This document shows positions 1 to 6,152 of a DNA stretch of 9,673 bases, in pieces. The translations under genes and the position numbers were made by a program. Position 1 is the stretch's first letter; each line of letters begins with the position of its first letter. Below the pieces are notes generated by a model. That model did not search any database. It was given only the letters and a program-made list of their open reading frames with translations, and was not told the DNA's origin. The stretch comes from JBGPIK01 sp041484845 (lineage in GTDB: Bacteria; Desulfobacterota; Binatia; UBA9968), in assembly GCA_041484845.1 (NCBI GenBank), contig JBGPIK010000268.1, positions 1 to 9,673 on the forward strand, in the 5' to 3' direction.

Positions 1-1968
1 CTGGCGGTCGGTAAACATGATAGAAGGAAGGATCTCGACTTTCCGGTACATCCATCTGACACGGAGCCCCGCTTCGGTAATCCGCTCATTGGGCTGCGCC
101 GTCTGCATAAGGGCCCGTTCCCCCGCGAACGCGTCGGCGAAAAGAGTGCCACCCAACGCGTAGCTCAGCGTCACGCGCCCGTCCAAGCTCTTGGTTTCTC
201 GCTCCTGGGGGCGGGAAAAAAAGGAGAAATACTCGCTGCCGGTCAGCGTAAGCAACAAATCGGGCATGATCGTATAAGCGAGGAACTGGTTTGAACGAAG
301 CATATTGTAAGCGGAGCGGTGGGAATTGAAGTTACGTCCTTCACCAAGAATGCTCGCGCGCAACCTCTGGCCCTCGTAACGTAACTCGGTCCCGAGGGTG
401 TCGGAGCGTTGGTTATCCAGAAAACGCCCGTCCTGACCCGAGATCAGCTTTTGGTCTGTTTGCTCGTGTATGAAATAGGGCCGAATCCAGCGGTAGTCAA
501 CGCTGACGTTTAAATGCCAAGGCATTGTCAGGAAACTGAGAGAAGGGGAGACGCTGAATCCGTAGTCCACGGCAATGGTGTCGCCAGGGTTGATGCCGGG
601 CGTGATTCCACTGCATGGGATTGGGACGATTTGCGTAATATCGCCGAAAACCTGGAGTGTATAGTCTTGGCCGAGAACCAGCGGAGTGGGAGGTCCTGGC
701 GCAGGAAAACAGCCGGCCGGCAAAGGTCCTGTGGCGGTCTTGGTGACAACCACGCTCCCCGGCGTGACAAACGGATTTGTCAGGTCTATAGGCAAGGCAA
801 AAGGCGTTCCCGCTGTGTGCGTTTCCTGCGGAACGAAGCTTTCCGTACTGCGGAATCGATTCGTATCGAATTGCAATCCGCCGCCCAGGCTAACGTTCAA
901 CCGACCATCGTAAGGGAGCCGTTTGGTGTAATCGAAATCGAGACGGCCGCGATATTGATCGCGTTCCCCGTTGGGAAGCATCTGGAAAGTGCCCCCTAGA
1001 TTTAAGTTTGTGGTTAAGCTGTCATAGAGCCGATGGCGCAGATGGAATGTTCCCGTGTGCGTGGTCGTCTCACCGCCTGTGGTATCGATGCGCACAAGGA
1101 AATACCTGTAGTCGGTCTCCAGCCGGTCCGTGTGATCAATGCGTAGTGACTCATCGACATTGAGACTCGTAAGATTGGCAACGCCTGCGCGCGTTAAGAA
1201 ATGGATTCTGGAGTCCCAACGCCGGTTCAACTCCGGACCAAAATCGAGGCTGTAATACACGCTCGCGTCGTGGCTTCGATAGCTGAGGTTCGGAAGGATT
1301 TGATCCGTTAGATCGACAAGCTCATAGCGAACATTCATTTCGCTATCGAGCCAACCGCGCGCGCCATCATAGGTCAGGACATTTCGCCGCTCGCTGGTAC
1401 GGCTGACAAGGCCGGCGCTCTGGGATTCCTGGTCCTGGATCTCCTGGCGGAAAGTGAGTGTCGAAGGAATGTATAATCTTCTAGCGAATAGAGTTGCTCC
1501 GCGATTCTCGGCGGTCACGTCGATCCGTCCCGCCAGGTCCCCCGACACAGTGGATTGGTTGCGATTGGCAAAAAGGTTGAGCGAAAAAGGCTTTTCAGGG
1601 AGAATATTTGCAAAGAAATCGTATCCCCACAGCAGACCCGACTGAGAGTTATGGCTATCATTTGTATACTGCCAGCTCTGAGAGAGTCCGAGAGTCCCTC
1701 CGACAGAGAAATTGATCAGTCGAGGGTCGTAAATATACGCTCCCGTATTTCGCACAGTAAGCCGATTCTGTGACAGCACGTTTTGGAAACGGCTGCTCTC
1801 GGAACCGCCTGTACCCGTGACCTGACGCTCGTATTCGTTCCCGCTTTCGTACTCCCCTCCCCACTCGCCAAGGCGAAACATTTGCGCCGGGCAAACGTCA
1901 GCAAAAATGAGCATGATCACTGCCGCGATTGTTCCTGCCCGGAACCAACGACGAAGGCACCGCGTCAT
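1..1968 (-). CDS. Outer-membrane beta-barrel protein (porin-like), C-terminus beyond window
   Basis: The minus frame is open from the ATG at 1968 to the window edge (656 codons, no stop), so this is a 3'-truncated gene. The N-terminus is a Sec signal peptide: basic start (MTRCLRRWFR), hydrophobic stretch about 11-24, likely cleavage after CPA-Q near residue 28. The mature part is rich in aromatic and polar alternation (for example FSVGGTLGLSQSW, RLDFDYTKRL) typical of transmembrane beta-strands. It has no CXXCH motif. Residues about 397-472 differ: a Gly/Pro-rich piece with GSVVVT, GQDYTL and GDTIAVDYGF, probably a small non-barrel domain inserted between strands. The start codon overlaps the stop of the triheme cytochrome gene (ATGA) and lacks a strong Shine-Dalgarno, so translational coupling is likely. 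By context I infer the barrel partner of the c7-type cytochromes upstream, as in porin-cytochrome complexes. The barrel call is firm; the conduit role is inference. Confidence 0.82.
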   Translation of the reverse strand, partial: MTRCLRRWFRAGTIAAVIMLIFADVCPAQMFRLGEWGGEYESGNEYERQVTGTGGSESSRFQNVLSQNRLTVRNTGAYIYDPRLINFSVGGTLGLSQSWQYTNDSHNSQSGLLWGYDFFANILPEKPFSLNLFANRNQSTVSGDLAGRIDVTAENRGATLFARRLYIPSTLTFRQEIQDQESQSAGLVSRTSERRNVLTYDGARGWLDSEMNVRYELVDLTDQILPNLSYRSHDASVYYSLDFGPELNRRWDSRIHFLTRAGVANLTSLNVDESLRIDHTDRLETDYRYFLVRIDTTGGETTTHTGTFHLRHRLYDSLTTNLNLGGTFQMLPNGERDQYRGRLDFDYTKRLPYDGRLNVSLGGGLQFDTNRFRSTESFVPQETHTAGTPFALPIDLTNPFVTPGSVVVTKTATGPLPAGCFPAPGPPTPLVLGQDYTLQVFGDITQIVPIPCSGITPGINPGDTIAVDYGFSVSPSLSFLTMPWHLNVSVDYRWIRPYFIHEQTDQKLISGQDGRFLDNQRSDTLGTELRYEGQRLRASILGEGRNFNSHRSAYNMLRSNQFLAYTIMPDLLLTLTGSEYFSFFSRPQERETKSLDGRVTLSYALGGTLFADAFAGERALMQTAQPNERITEAGLRVRWMYRKVEILPSIMFTDRQ

Positions 1969-2420
1969 TTTTCCACATGGCACCGATTGCACGTCTCAAA
2001 GCTTGCGGCCCAAGCGACCTTGCCATTATGACAAGTGCCGCAGAACTTTCCTTCTTGTATCGCATCCATAGTGATTTTATTGGCGCCTGCCTTCATCTCA
2101 AATAGAGTTGGATGGCAGGCGTAACATTTGTACCTGATCCGATGAAACCAGTGCGGAAAAGTGCTCGTAGGCACTCCGCCTTCTCCGCCTTGCCGTTTGA
2201 AAACTATGTCGCCGTCAACGGCGAACGCTACGCTGAAAAGAAAAACTGTTAGGATAAGCGACGCGAGCACGGGTAAAAACGACTGAAGATTGCAGACTGG
2301 TGAGCGCAAAGCATTGACCACAGACCACAGACCCCGGACCACGGACTGCAGAGTGTGGACGCTTGTCCGTTCTGCATTGTCCGTCGTCCGTTGTCCGTTG
2401 TCGTTCTTTTCCGTCTTCAT
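1965..2420 (-). CDS. Triheme c7-type cytochrome with repeat-expanded signal-peptide region
   Basis: A 151-residue protein with three heme-attachment motifs: CYACH (99-103), CGTCH (127-131) and CNRCH (144-148). Upstream histidines H90 and H93 are candidate distal ligands. The block ITMDAIQEGKFCGTCH matches the modules of the neighbouring hexaheme lipoprotein, so they are paralogous c7-like domains. The hydrophobic export segment is at about 49-67, ending FSVAFA before VDGD, but 40-odd residues precede it. About 42 of those codons (6-47) are encoded by a 7-bp repeat array (2281-2406). I chose the second of two adjacent ATGs: GGGAGG at 2427-2432 lies 6 nt from it and only 3 nt from the first. 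The upstream gene's TGA overlaps this start, and the barrel gene overlaps this stop, so the three are translationally linked. Likely a periplasmic electron carrier, soluble or held by an uncleaved anchor. Confidence 0.85.
   Translation of the reverse strand: MKTEKNDNGQRTTDNAERTSVHTLQSVVRGLWSVVNALRSPVCNLQSFLPVLASLILTVFLFSVAFAVDGDIVFKRQGGEGGVPTSTFPHWFHRIRYKCYACHPTLFEMKAGANKITMDAIQEGKFCGTCHNGKVAWAASFETCNRCHVEK
2281..2406. repeat. Imperfect 7-bp repeat array, 18 units, in coding sequence
   Basis: Read in steps of seven from 2281, nearly every unit keeps a common frame. On the + strand the right-hand units are GTCCGTT/GTCCGTC-like and the left-hand units GACCACA/GACCACG/GACTGCA-like, so the two halves are in opposite orientation. 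For example, 2336-2346 is complementary to 2386-2396 at 10 of 11 positions, so the transcript can fold back. The total is 126 bp, divisible by both 7 and 3, so the reading frame of the host gene is kept. It resembles in kind, not in sequence, the heptanucleotide short tandemly repeated elements of filamentous cyanobacteria. No conserved spacers, so not CRISPR. Confidence 0.85.
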
Positions 2421-3511
2421 CATTTTCCTCCCGCCAATGCCGGATGGCAGCGGCCGCAGGTTGTTGCCGGAAAGGCAACCTTGCCGTGACAGACGCCGCA
2501 ATATTGTCCCGCGTTGATTTTTTCCATCGTGATGGGGTCGGCTCCCTTCGCCATTTGAAAAATCGCGGTATGGCAATTGGGACAGCCCAGCCATTCGGTA
2601 TGCGACTTGTGTGGAAAAATTACCTTGAACATGTCGCCGGCGGCGGGGACAAGCTCGACGTCGAGTGGAAGCACGGCCTGGTCTTCTGTCTTAGGATCAA
2701 TGCCCGCTCTGGGTGCGATCACACCTTCGGTTAAGGCCTTGACCCAGTCAGGGACGCCTAGAGTCACTGGTAAAAGCTTTGCGGCCTCATCCCAGTTTTG
2801 TGCTTTTTCAATAGGCTTGCGCGGCTCGGGAGGATGATATTCGACACTAGGCTGAGAACTTGTATGGCAGCGGTGGCACTCGTTTGCCACGCCGAATGCC
2901 ACCTTACCATGGCACACCCCGCAATACTCGCCGGCTCTTATTTTAGCCATTGTGATCACGGTTGGCTTTGCCTGCCGCAAGGGAAAAATGGCAGGGTGAC
3001 AGTTCGCGCACGCGAGCCATTGTGTGTGGGCGCTGTGAGGATAGGTCACTCTAAAAAGCTTGTTTGCCGAAGATGCCAGTTCTATATCCAGATCCAGCAC
3101 GGCTTGTTCTGGATCTGCTGGATTAGGGCTCGGGCGAGGGGCAATCACACGAGCCTTGAGTGCTTGAACCCAGTCTACTTTCCCTGCCTTGTCTTTCGGC
3201 AGAATTTTTTCTGCTTCGTCCCAGCTCTGAGCTTTCTCTATAGGAGGCGCAGTTCCTTCGCTTTTGCCTTTGGCGGCTTCTTTCGCTGCAGTCGCCTCTT
3301 GCTGGGTCTCTGTAAGCTTCCGCTTCAGCTCCTCGATTTCACGTTCGAGATCCCTGCGGACCCGCGTCGTTGGAGGCGGAGCGGTATCCGTACCATCAAA
3401 AAAAGTAGACAGAATCTTTTGCCGGGTCTCCGAACTGCATGCGGCTATGACCATCGCAACGAGGCAGGTAGCTATGATGTGAAAAAAGATCGTGCTCTTT
3501 CGATGCAGCAT
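2420..3511 (-). CDS. Hexaheme lipoprotein with two tandem c7-type cytochrome modules
   Basis: A 363-residue protein. A lipoprotein signal peptide ends at the lipobox VIAAC, giving lipidated C25 followed by Ser. A charged helical, probably coiled-coil linker (about 49-80, RDLEREIEELKRKL) follows. Two homologous modules come next, about 91-216 and 234-356. Each has a helical lead (IEKAQxWDEA, then DWVxAL and VIAPR), a strand region (QAVLxLDxEL), PHxxHT with candidate distal histidines, and three heme sites: CANCH 168, CGVCH 197, CHRCH 212; CPNCH 310, CGVCH 338, CGRCH 352. Electrons could pass along six hemes at a membrane surface, probably the periplasmic face of the outer membrane, but the leaflet is not determined. 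The start has no clear Shine-Dalgarno; it was chosen because it gives a proper lipoprotein signal. It lies 26 nt after the transposase-like gene, and its stop overlaps the triheme start. Confidence 0.88.
   Translation of the reverse strand: MLHRKSTIFFHIIATCLVAMVIAACSSETRQKILSTFFDGTDTAPPPTTRVRRDLEREIEELKRKLTETQQEATAAKEAAKGKSEGTAPPIEKAQSWDEAEKILPKDKAGKVDWVQALKARVIAPRPSPNPADPEQAVLDLDIELASSANKLFRVTYPHSAHTQWLACANCHPAIFPLRQAKPTVITMAKIRAGEYCGVCHGKVAFGVANECHRCHTSSQPSVEYHPPEPRKPIEKAQNWDEAAKLLPVTLGVPDWVKALTEGVIAPRAGIDPKTEDQAVLPLDVELVPAAGDMFKVIFPHKSHTEWLGCPNCHTAIFQMAKGADPITMEKINAGQYCGVCHGKVAFPATTCGRCHPALAGGK
2427..2432 (-). promoter_or_regulatory. Shine-Dalgarno of the triheme cytochrome gene
   Basis: GGGAGG on the minus strand, 3 nt before the ATG at 2423 and 6 nt before the ATG at 2420. 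The spacing favours the second ATG as the true start. The site lies inside the last codons of the hexaheme lipoprotein gene, consistent with coupled translation. Confidence 0.65.
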
Positions 3512-3537
3512 AATCGACACTATTCCAGTGCATTCAT

Positions 3538-3915
3538 CTATAACGCCTCTATGAGGCGGCGGATCAGCCCCGGTCGGCTGAGAGGCATCGCAAGCCGCCG
3601 CTGCAAATGGACCGCCGTGTCCCATTTCACATCAAGCGCTTTCGCAAGCTCGGATGTCGCTACCCCTTCTCCGATCAGCCGAAGGGAAAGGAGCCACACG
3701 CTCAGCGGAAGATTTGTGTGAGCAAAGGGAGTGCCCGTCAAATCAGTGAATGTCCGCCGGCAGCCGATACAGAGATAACGCCGTCGAGGTGTTCGAATTG
3801 ATTTTGTATGCGTGGTGACGCGCATCTGCTCGCAATAGGGGCAGACAATCCCATTTGGCCAACGGAGCGCACGCAAAATTTCGTAGCTCGATGTCTCATC
3901 TAATTGCGCTTTCAC
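3538..3915 (-). CDS. Stand-alone IS1595-type zinc-ribbon/HTH protein (putative DNA-binding regulator)
   Basis: About 125 residues. It matches the N-terminal part of IS1595-family transposases: LRWPNG, a zinc ribbon with CPYC and CIGC pairs, RRTFTDLTGTPF, LPLSVWLLSLRLI, and a helix-turn-helix-like stretch (TSELAKALDVKWDTAVHLQRRL). The DDE catalytic domain that should follow is absent: the frame stops soon after the HTH, and the next 26 nt lead into the cytochrome lipoprotein. I chose the GTG at 3915 because AGAGGA (3925-3930) sits 9 nt upstream; a GTG at 3954 would add 13 residues but has no spaced ribosome site. The absence of terminal repeats or neighbouring transposase debris, and the position as first gene after a terminator, suggest a domesticated DNA-binding protein acting on this operon. 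A decayed insertion-sequence remnant remains possible. Confidence 0.7.
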   Translation of the reverse strand: MKAQLDETSSYEILRALRWPNGIVCPYCEQMRVTTHTKSIRTPRRRYLCIGCRRTFTDLTGTPFAHTNLPLSVWLLSLRLIGEGVATSELAKALDVKWDTAVHLQRRLAMPLSRPGLIRRLIEAL

Positions 3916-3975
3916 TCCAACAGTTCCTCTGACTTTCCAGAGCAAAGTGATCACTCCAGTCTGGTAAATCCGTCC

Positions 3976-4019
3976 AAAAAAAAGACCTGGTTTTAAAGTC
4001 CTCGTAACCAGGTCTTTTT
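3976..4019 (-). terminator. Intrinsic terminator after the tetraheme cytochrome gene
   Basis: A 14-bp perfect stem (3979-3992 with 4006-4019, core AGACCTGGTT / AACCAGGTCT) with a 13-nt loop. On the minus strand it is followed by a run of eight T (3983-3976). It begins 14 nt after the tetraheme stop codon. The T run on the other side of the stem could make it work weakly in both directions. It separates the upstream NHL/tetraheme genes from the transposase-like/porin-cytochrome genes. Confidence 0.88.
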
Positions 4020-4032
4020 ACTCAAACCCGTC

Positions 4033-4803
4033 TTACTTGACGTGGCATTTCAGACAGAGATAATTTGCTCCTGTGCCTGCGGCGCTCCCGCCAATTGTCC
4101 CGCGCAGGAACATGTCGTCCACAGACGCCTTATTATGGGGATCGTGACAAGACGAGCACTCGATTCCGGTCTTCGCTGCTACAGCGACCCCTCCGGTAAT
4201 GTTCCCCGTGCCGTCGTCGCTGAAGACGCGAATCGGGCTGAGGGGAGTGGCCTGCCATTCCGTGAGGACGGCTCCGCCACCGGTTGTGACTCCGTTGTAG
4301 GTGTTCGCGGCGTTAAGGTACGGGTACGGCATGGCGACGGGATGGTTACCTTTCATCGCGCCAGAAGGACCTATCTGGTGAGATTGGCGCGCCGGGTCCG
4401 ACATCTTTCTTGTGTCGAGGTTAGCAGCCCCCTCGCCAAACCAGGCGACGTCTCCGATCGCCACGCTGCCGTCATGGCAGCTCAGGCACTTTGCCGTGGG
4501 ACCCTTGTAGGTGTCACCTGCAAACGTCGGGAATGTCGTGCCAGCCGTGGTCGAGGACACGTCCCACGAGAAAGTATTCGTAGACAATGTGTGGTTCCAC
4601 AACAGGAGCGTCGAGAGCGCCTTGTGTGGTGTGTGACAGAAGGTACACAACCCCGTGGTCATCGTCTCTCCATTGCCTGCGGTCACGCTCGTTCCTGAGA
4701 AGTCGTGGGCAGTGCCAAGGAGTCCGTCGCCGGCGCCTGCCCGCGCGATTGTTGGCCACAGCGCCATGATCGCCAGAAAAATAATGAATCTTATTACTTT
4801 CAT
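4033..4803 (-). CDS. Tetraheme c-type cytochrome, exported
   Basis: A 256-residue protein with a Sec signal peptide (MKVIRFIIFLAIMALW, cleavage near ARA-GAGDG, residue 22). Four heme sites: CTFCHTPH (53), CLSCHDG (106), CSSCHDPH (216) and CLKCH (250, close to the C-terminus). The first and third are the CXXCH-xPH form with a second histidine three residues on. Other histidines (H33, H71, H142, H154 in NHPV) could be distal ligands. The layout recalls doubled-CXXCH multiheme cytochromes of metal-reducing bacteria; the heme number equals that of OmcE-type cytochromes, but I see no basis for assigning that name. An AAGGAG site lies about 8-10 nt upstream of the ATG. It follows the NHL lipoprotein gene by 87 nt and ends at a terminator, so it is the last gene of its unit. 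Periplasmic or extracellular location is not decided by the sequence. Confidence 0.87.
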   Translation of the reverse strand: MKVIRFIIFLAIMALWPTIARAGAGDGLLGTAHDFSGTSVTAGNGETMTTGLCTFCHTPHKALSTLLLWNHTLSTNTFSWDVSSTTAGTTFPTFAGDTYKGPTAKCLSCHDGSVAIGDVAWFGEGAANLDTRKMSDPARQSHQIGPSGAMKGNHPVAMPYPYLNAANTYNGVTTGGGAVLTEWQATPLSPIRVFSDDGTGNITGGVAVAAKTGIECSSCHDPHNKASVDDMFLRGTIGGSAAGTGANYLCLKCHVK

Positions 4804-4811
4804 TGCTGTTT

Positions 4812-4913
4812 CATCTCCTTTTGTTGTTATTCTTCTGCAAGCTACTAATCAGCATTTCATTCTCTTCTATTGCACCATCTCCTTTCGTTATTATTTTTTT
4901 GCGTTCTGCTGAT
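4812..4913. repeat. Imperfect direct repeat around two ribosome-binding-like sites
   Basis: The stretches 4812-4849 and 4876-4913, 64 bp apart, share the pattern CATCTCCTTT then GTT, TTATT, TT, TGC and CT, about 28 of 38 positions. The left copy contains the Shine-Dalgarno (minus-strand AAAGGAGATG) of the tetraheme gene. The right copy contains an equally good AAAGGAGATG, but the reading frames after it stop within a few codons, and it overlaps the end of the NHL gene. A small local duplication is the simplest reading. Confidence 0.5.
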
Positions 4914-6036
4914 TTCTTTTTTCCGTCTTTTCTCCTGTGTCACCTCCTCTTGTCTGCGCCGTCGGGCTCATGAAGCTATCGTCTGCAGCCGTGTTCACGA
5001 GCCGGTACTCCTCGACGCGATGGTTTAGGTAATCTGCCACGTAGATGTGATTCTTCTGGTCGATGGCAATGGCTGTTGGGTTCTTCAGCATCCCAGGAAT
5101 GGGACCACGGCCGCCAAAAAAGAGCAGGACCTGTCCTTTGTGGTTGAAGATCTGGACGTTGCTCCAGCCCGAGTCTGCAACGTAAACGTTGCCGAAACTG
5201 TCGATGGCAACACCTTTGGGTTTGTCGAACATCCCCCAAGCGTTGCCCCGCTGGCCAAAGCTCTTCGCGTATTTACCTTCCGGGTCGAACATCTGGACCC
5301 GGGAGTTAAGCGTATCCGTTACATAGAGGCTGCCTTTATCATCAAGCGAGAGATAGGTCGGAAAAAGAAACTGGGCGGGCCCGTCACCTTTCTCGTGGCC
5401 GATTTTTCCCGTTAGCTCTCCGGCCATGTTGAAGATCTTGATGGTATGTTCTGCGGACTTTGTATGCCCGGTGTCGGCAAGATAGATTTTCCCGCGTGTA
5501 CGATCGATTGCGATGCCGGCGGGGCGCTCGAGGCTGGGGTCAGTAATGAACCGGAGCTTCTTTCCCTGCTGGTCGAAAACGGTTATCCCTTTTTTCTCCT
5601 GTTCGACAACGTAGAGGTTTTCTTGAGAATCCAGGGCAATCCCTACTGGACGGGCGAGCTTCTCCTGTTCCCCGATCTTCGTAAAGGTTTTCTTCCCGAA
5701 GTCGAAAACGAACACTGCCAGTTGAGCATAGTCGGAGACGTACAGGCGCTCACCATTATCGGAAACTGCCAGTCCCATTGGCTCAACAATTCGATTGGCC
5801 TTGGGCTTCTCACCAGCAAGAAAATCGAGAAAACTTTCGGAGAAGGTCGTGTCCCGACCTAGATCCTCGTCGCTTATAACGCTGCGCACGAACTCGATCC
5901 GCGCGGCGAGCGGCGGTGGCGGCCAGACCAGGCGCTCGGGACCCTGTGGTTTCTGGACCGTGGCGCAGCCTGCGATGGCGAGGAGGAGTGCAATAACTGT
6001 GAGCCAGCCTACTTTATTGTGTGCGGTTCGTTGCAT
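4891..6036 (-). CDS. NHL-repeat beta-propeller lipoprotein
   Basis: A 381-residue protein. The signal peptide ends in the lipobox LAIAGC (lipidated C24, then Ala-Thr). The mature start has ERLVWPPPPLAARIEFVRSV, a lead typical of this six-bladed propeller lipoprotein group. Repeated NHL blades follow: PMGLAVSDNGERLYVSDY, PVGIALDSQENLYVVE, PAGIAIDRTRGKIYLADTG, PTYLSLDDKGSLYVTDT, PKGVAIDSFGNVYVADS and PTAIAIDQKNHIYVADYLN, about six. The tail is polar and Lys-rich. The ATG at 6036 was chosen because it begins the lipoprotein signal and has AGAGG 5 nt upstream; the frame stays open further upstream only through a dispersed repeat. No heme motif, so a scaffold or ligand-binding partner rather than an electron carrier. 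NHL proteins often accompany multiheme cytochrome clusters; its role here is inferred from neighbours. Confidence 0.87.
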   Translation of the reverse strand: MQRTAHNKVGWLTVIALLLAIAGCATVQKPQGPERLVWPPPPLAARIEFVRSVISDEDLGRDTTFSESFLDFLAGEKPKANRIVEPMGLAVSDNGERLYVSDYAQLAVFVFDFGKKTFTKIGEQEKLARPVGIALDSQENLYVVEQEKKGITVFDQQGKKLRFITDPSLERPAGIAIDRTRGKIYLADTGHTKSAEHTIKIFNMAGELTGKIGHEKGDGPAQFLFPTYLSLDDKGSLYVTDTLNSRVQMFDPEGKYAKSFGQRGNAWGMFDKPKGVAIDSFGNVYVADSGWSNVQIFNHKGQVLLFFGGRGPIPGMLKNPTAIAIDQKNHIYVADYLNHRVEEYRLVNTAADDSFMSPTAQTRGGDTGEKTEKRNQQNAKK

Positions 6037-6069
6037 AATGGCCTCTCTTTTTCTCACCTGTCCCTCACT

Positions 6070-6114
6070 CCTTCGACTTCGCTCAGGACAGGCCTCTCCC
6101 GCACGCGGGAGAGG
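6070..6114. repeat. Composite dispersed repeat: CPERSRR-type element plus GC-rich hairpin
   Basis: Two known intergenic repeat types lie side by side. 6070-6093 carries CTTCGACTTCGCTCAGGACA, the element whose translation yields CPERSRR, widespread in environmental bacterial genomes. 6093-6114 is a perfect inverted repeat, CCTCTCCCGC / GCGGGAGAGG, with only AC between the 10-bp arms; its translation is the familiar PLPRAGE. It lies between the monoheme cytochrome and the NHL lipoprotein genes and would be transcribed. No T run follows on the minus strand, so it is not a typical terminator, though it could affect mRNA stability. Confidence 0.8.
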
Positions 6115-6152
6115 GAACTGGATCGGGAAAAAAATTATTTCGGATGGGTTCC

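Noticed and set aside
514..999. 161-residue plus-strand reading frame and smaller ones around it
   Set aside because: The minus strand here is the open barrel gene with continuous beta-strand pattern; the plus-strand frame is a shadow.
2281..2406. CRISPR array
   Set aside because: Period is only 7 bp with no spacer-sized unique sequence and no cas genes nearby.
2421..2594. Start of the triheme cytochrome at 2594
   Set aside because: That region is the end of the hexaheme lipoprotein in another frame; GGGAGG and the ATG at 2420 give the supported start.
3512..3625. Start of the hexaheme lipoprotein at 3625
   Set aside because: The extension overlaps the transposase-like gene and would bury the lipobox signal; ATG 3511 yields a normal lipoprotein signal peptide.
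2798..3721. 307-residue plus-strand reading frame
   Set aside because: It lies antisense to the hexaheme lipoprotein and the transposase-like gene, both with clear family motifs; its own translation shows no domain, signal or composition of a real protein.
4042..4698. 218-residue plus-strand reading frame
   Set aside because: Antisense to the tetraheme cytochrome; Arg-rich, no motif, and no ribosome site of note.
6093..6114. Intrinsic terminator at the GC-rich hairpin
   Set aside because: No T run follows on either strand, and both flanking genes point the same way within an apparent operon.
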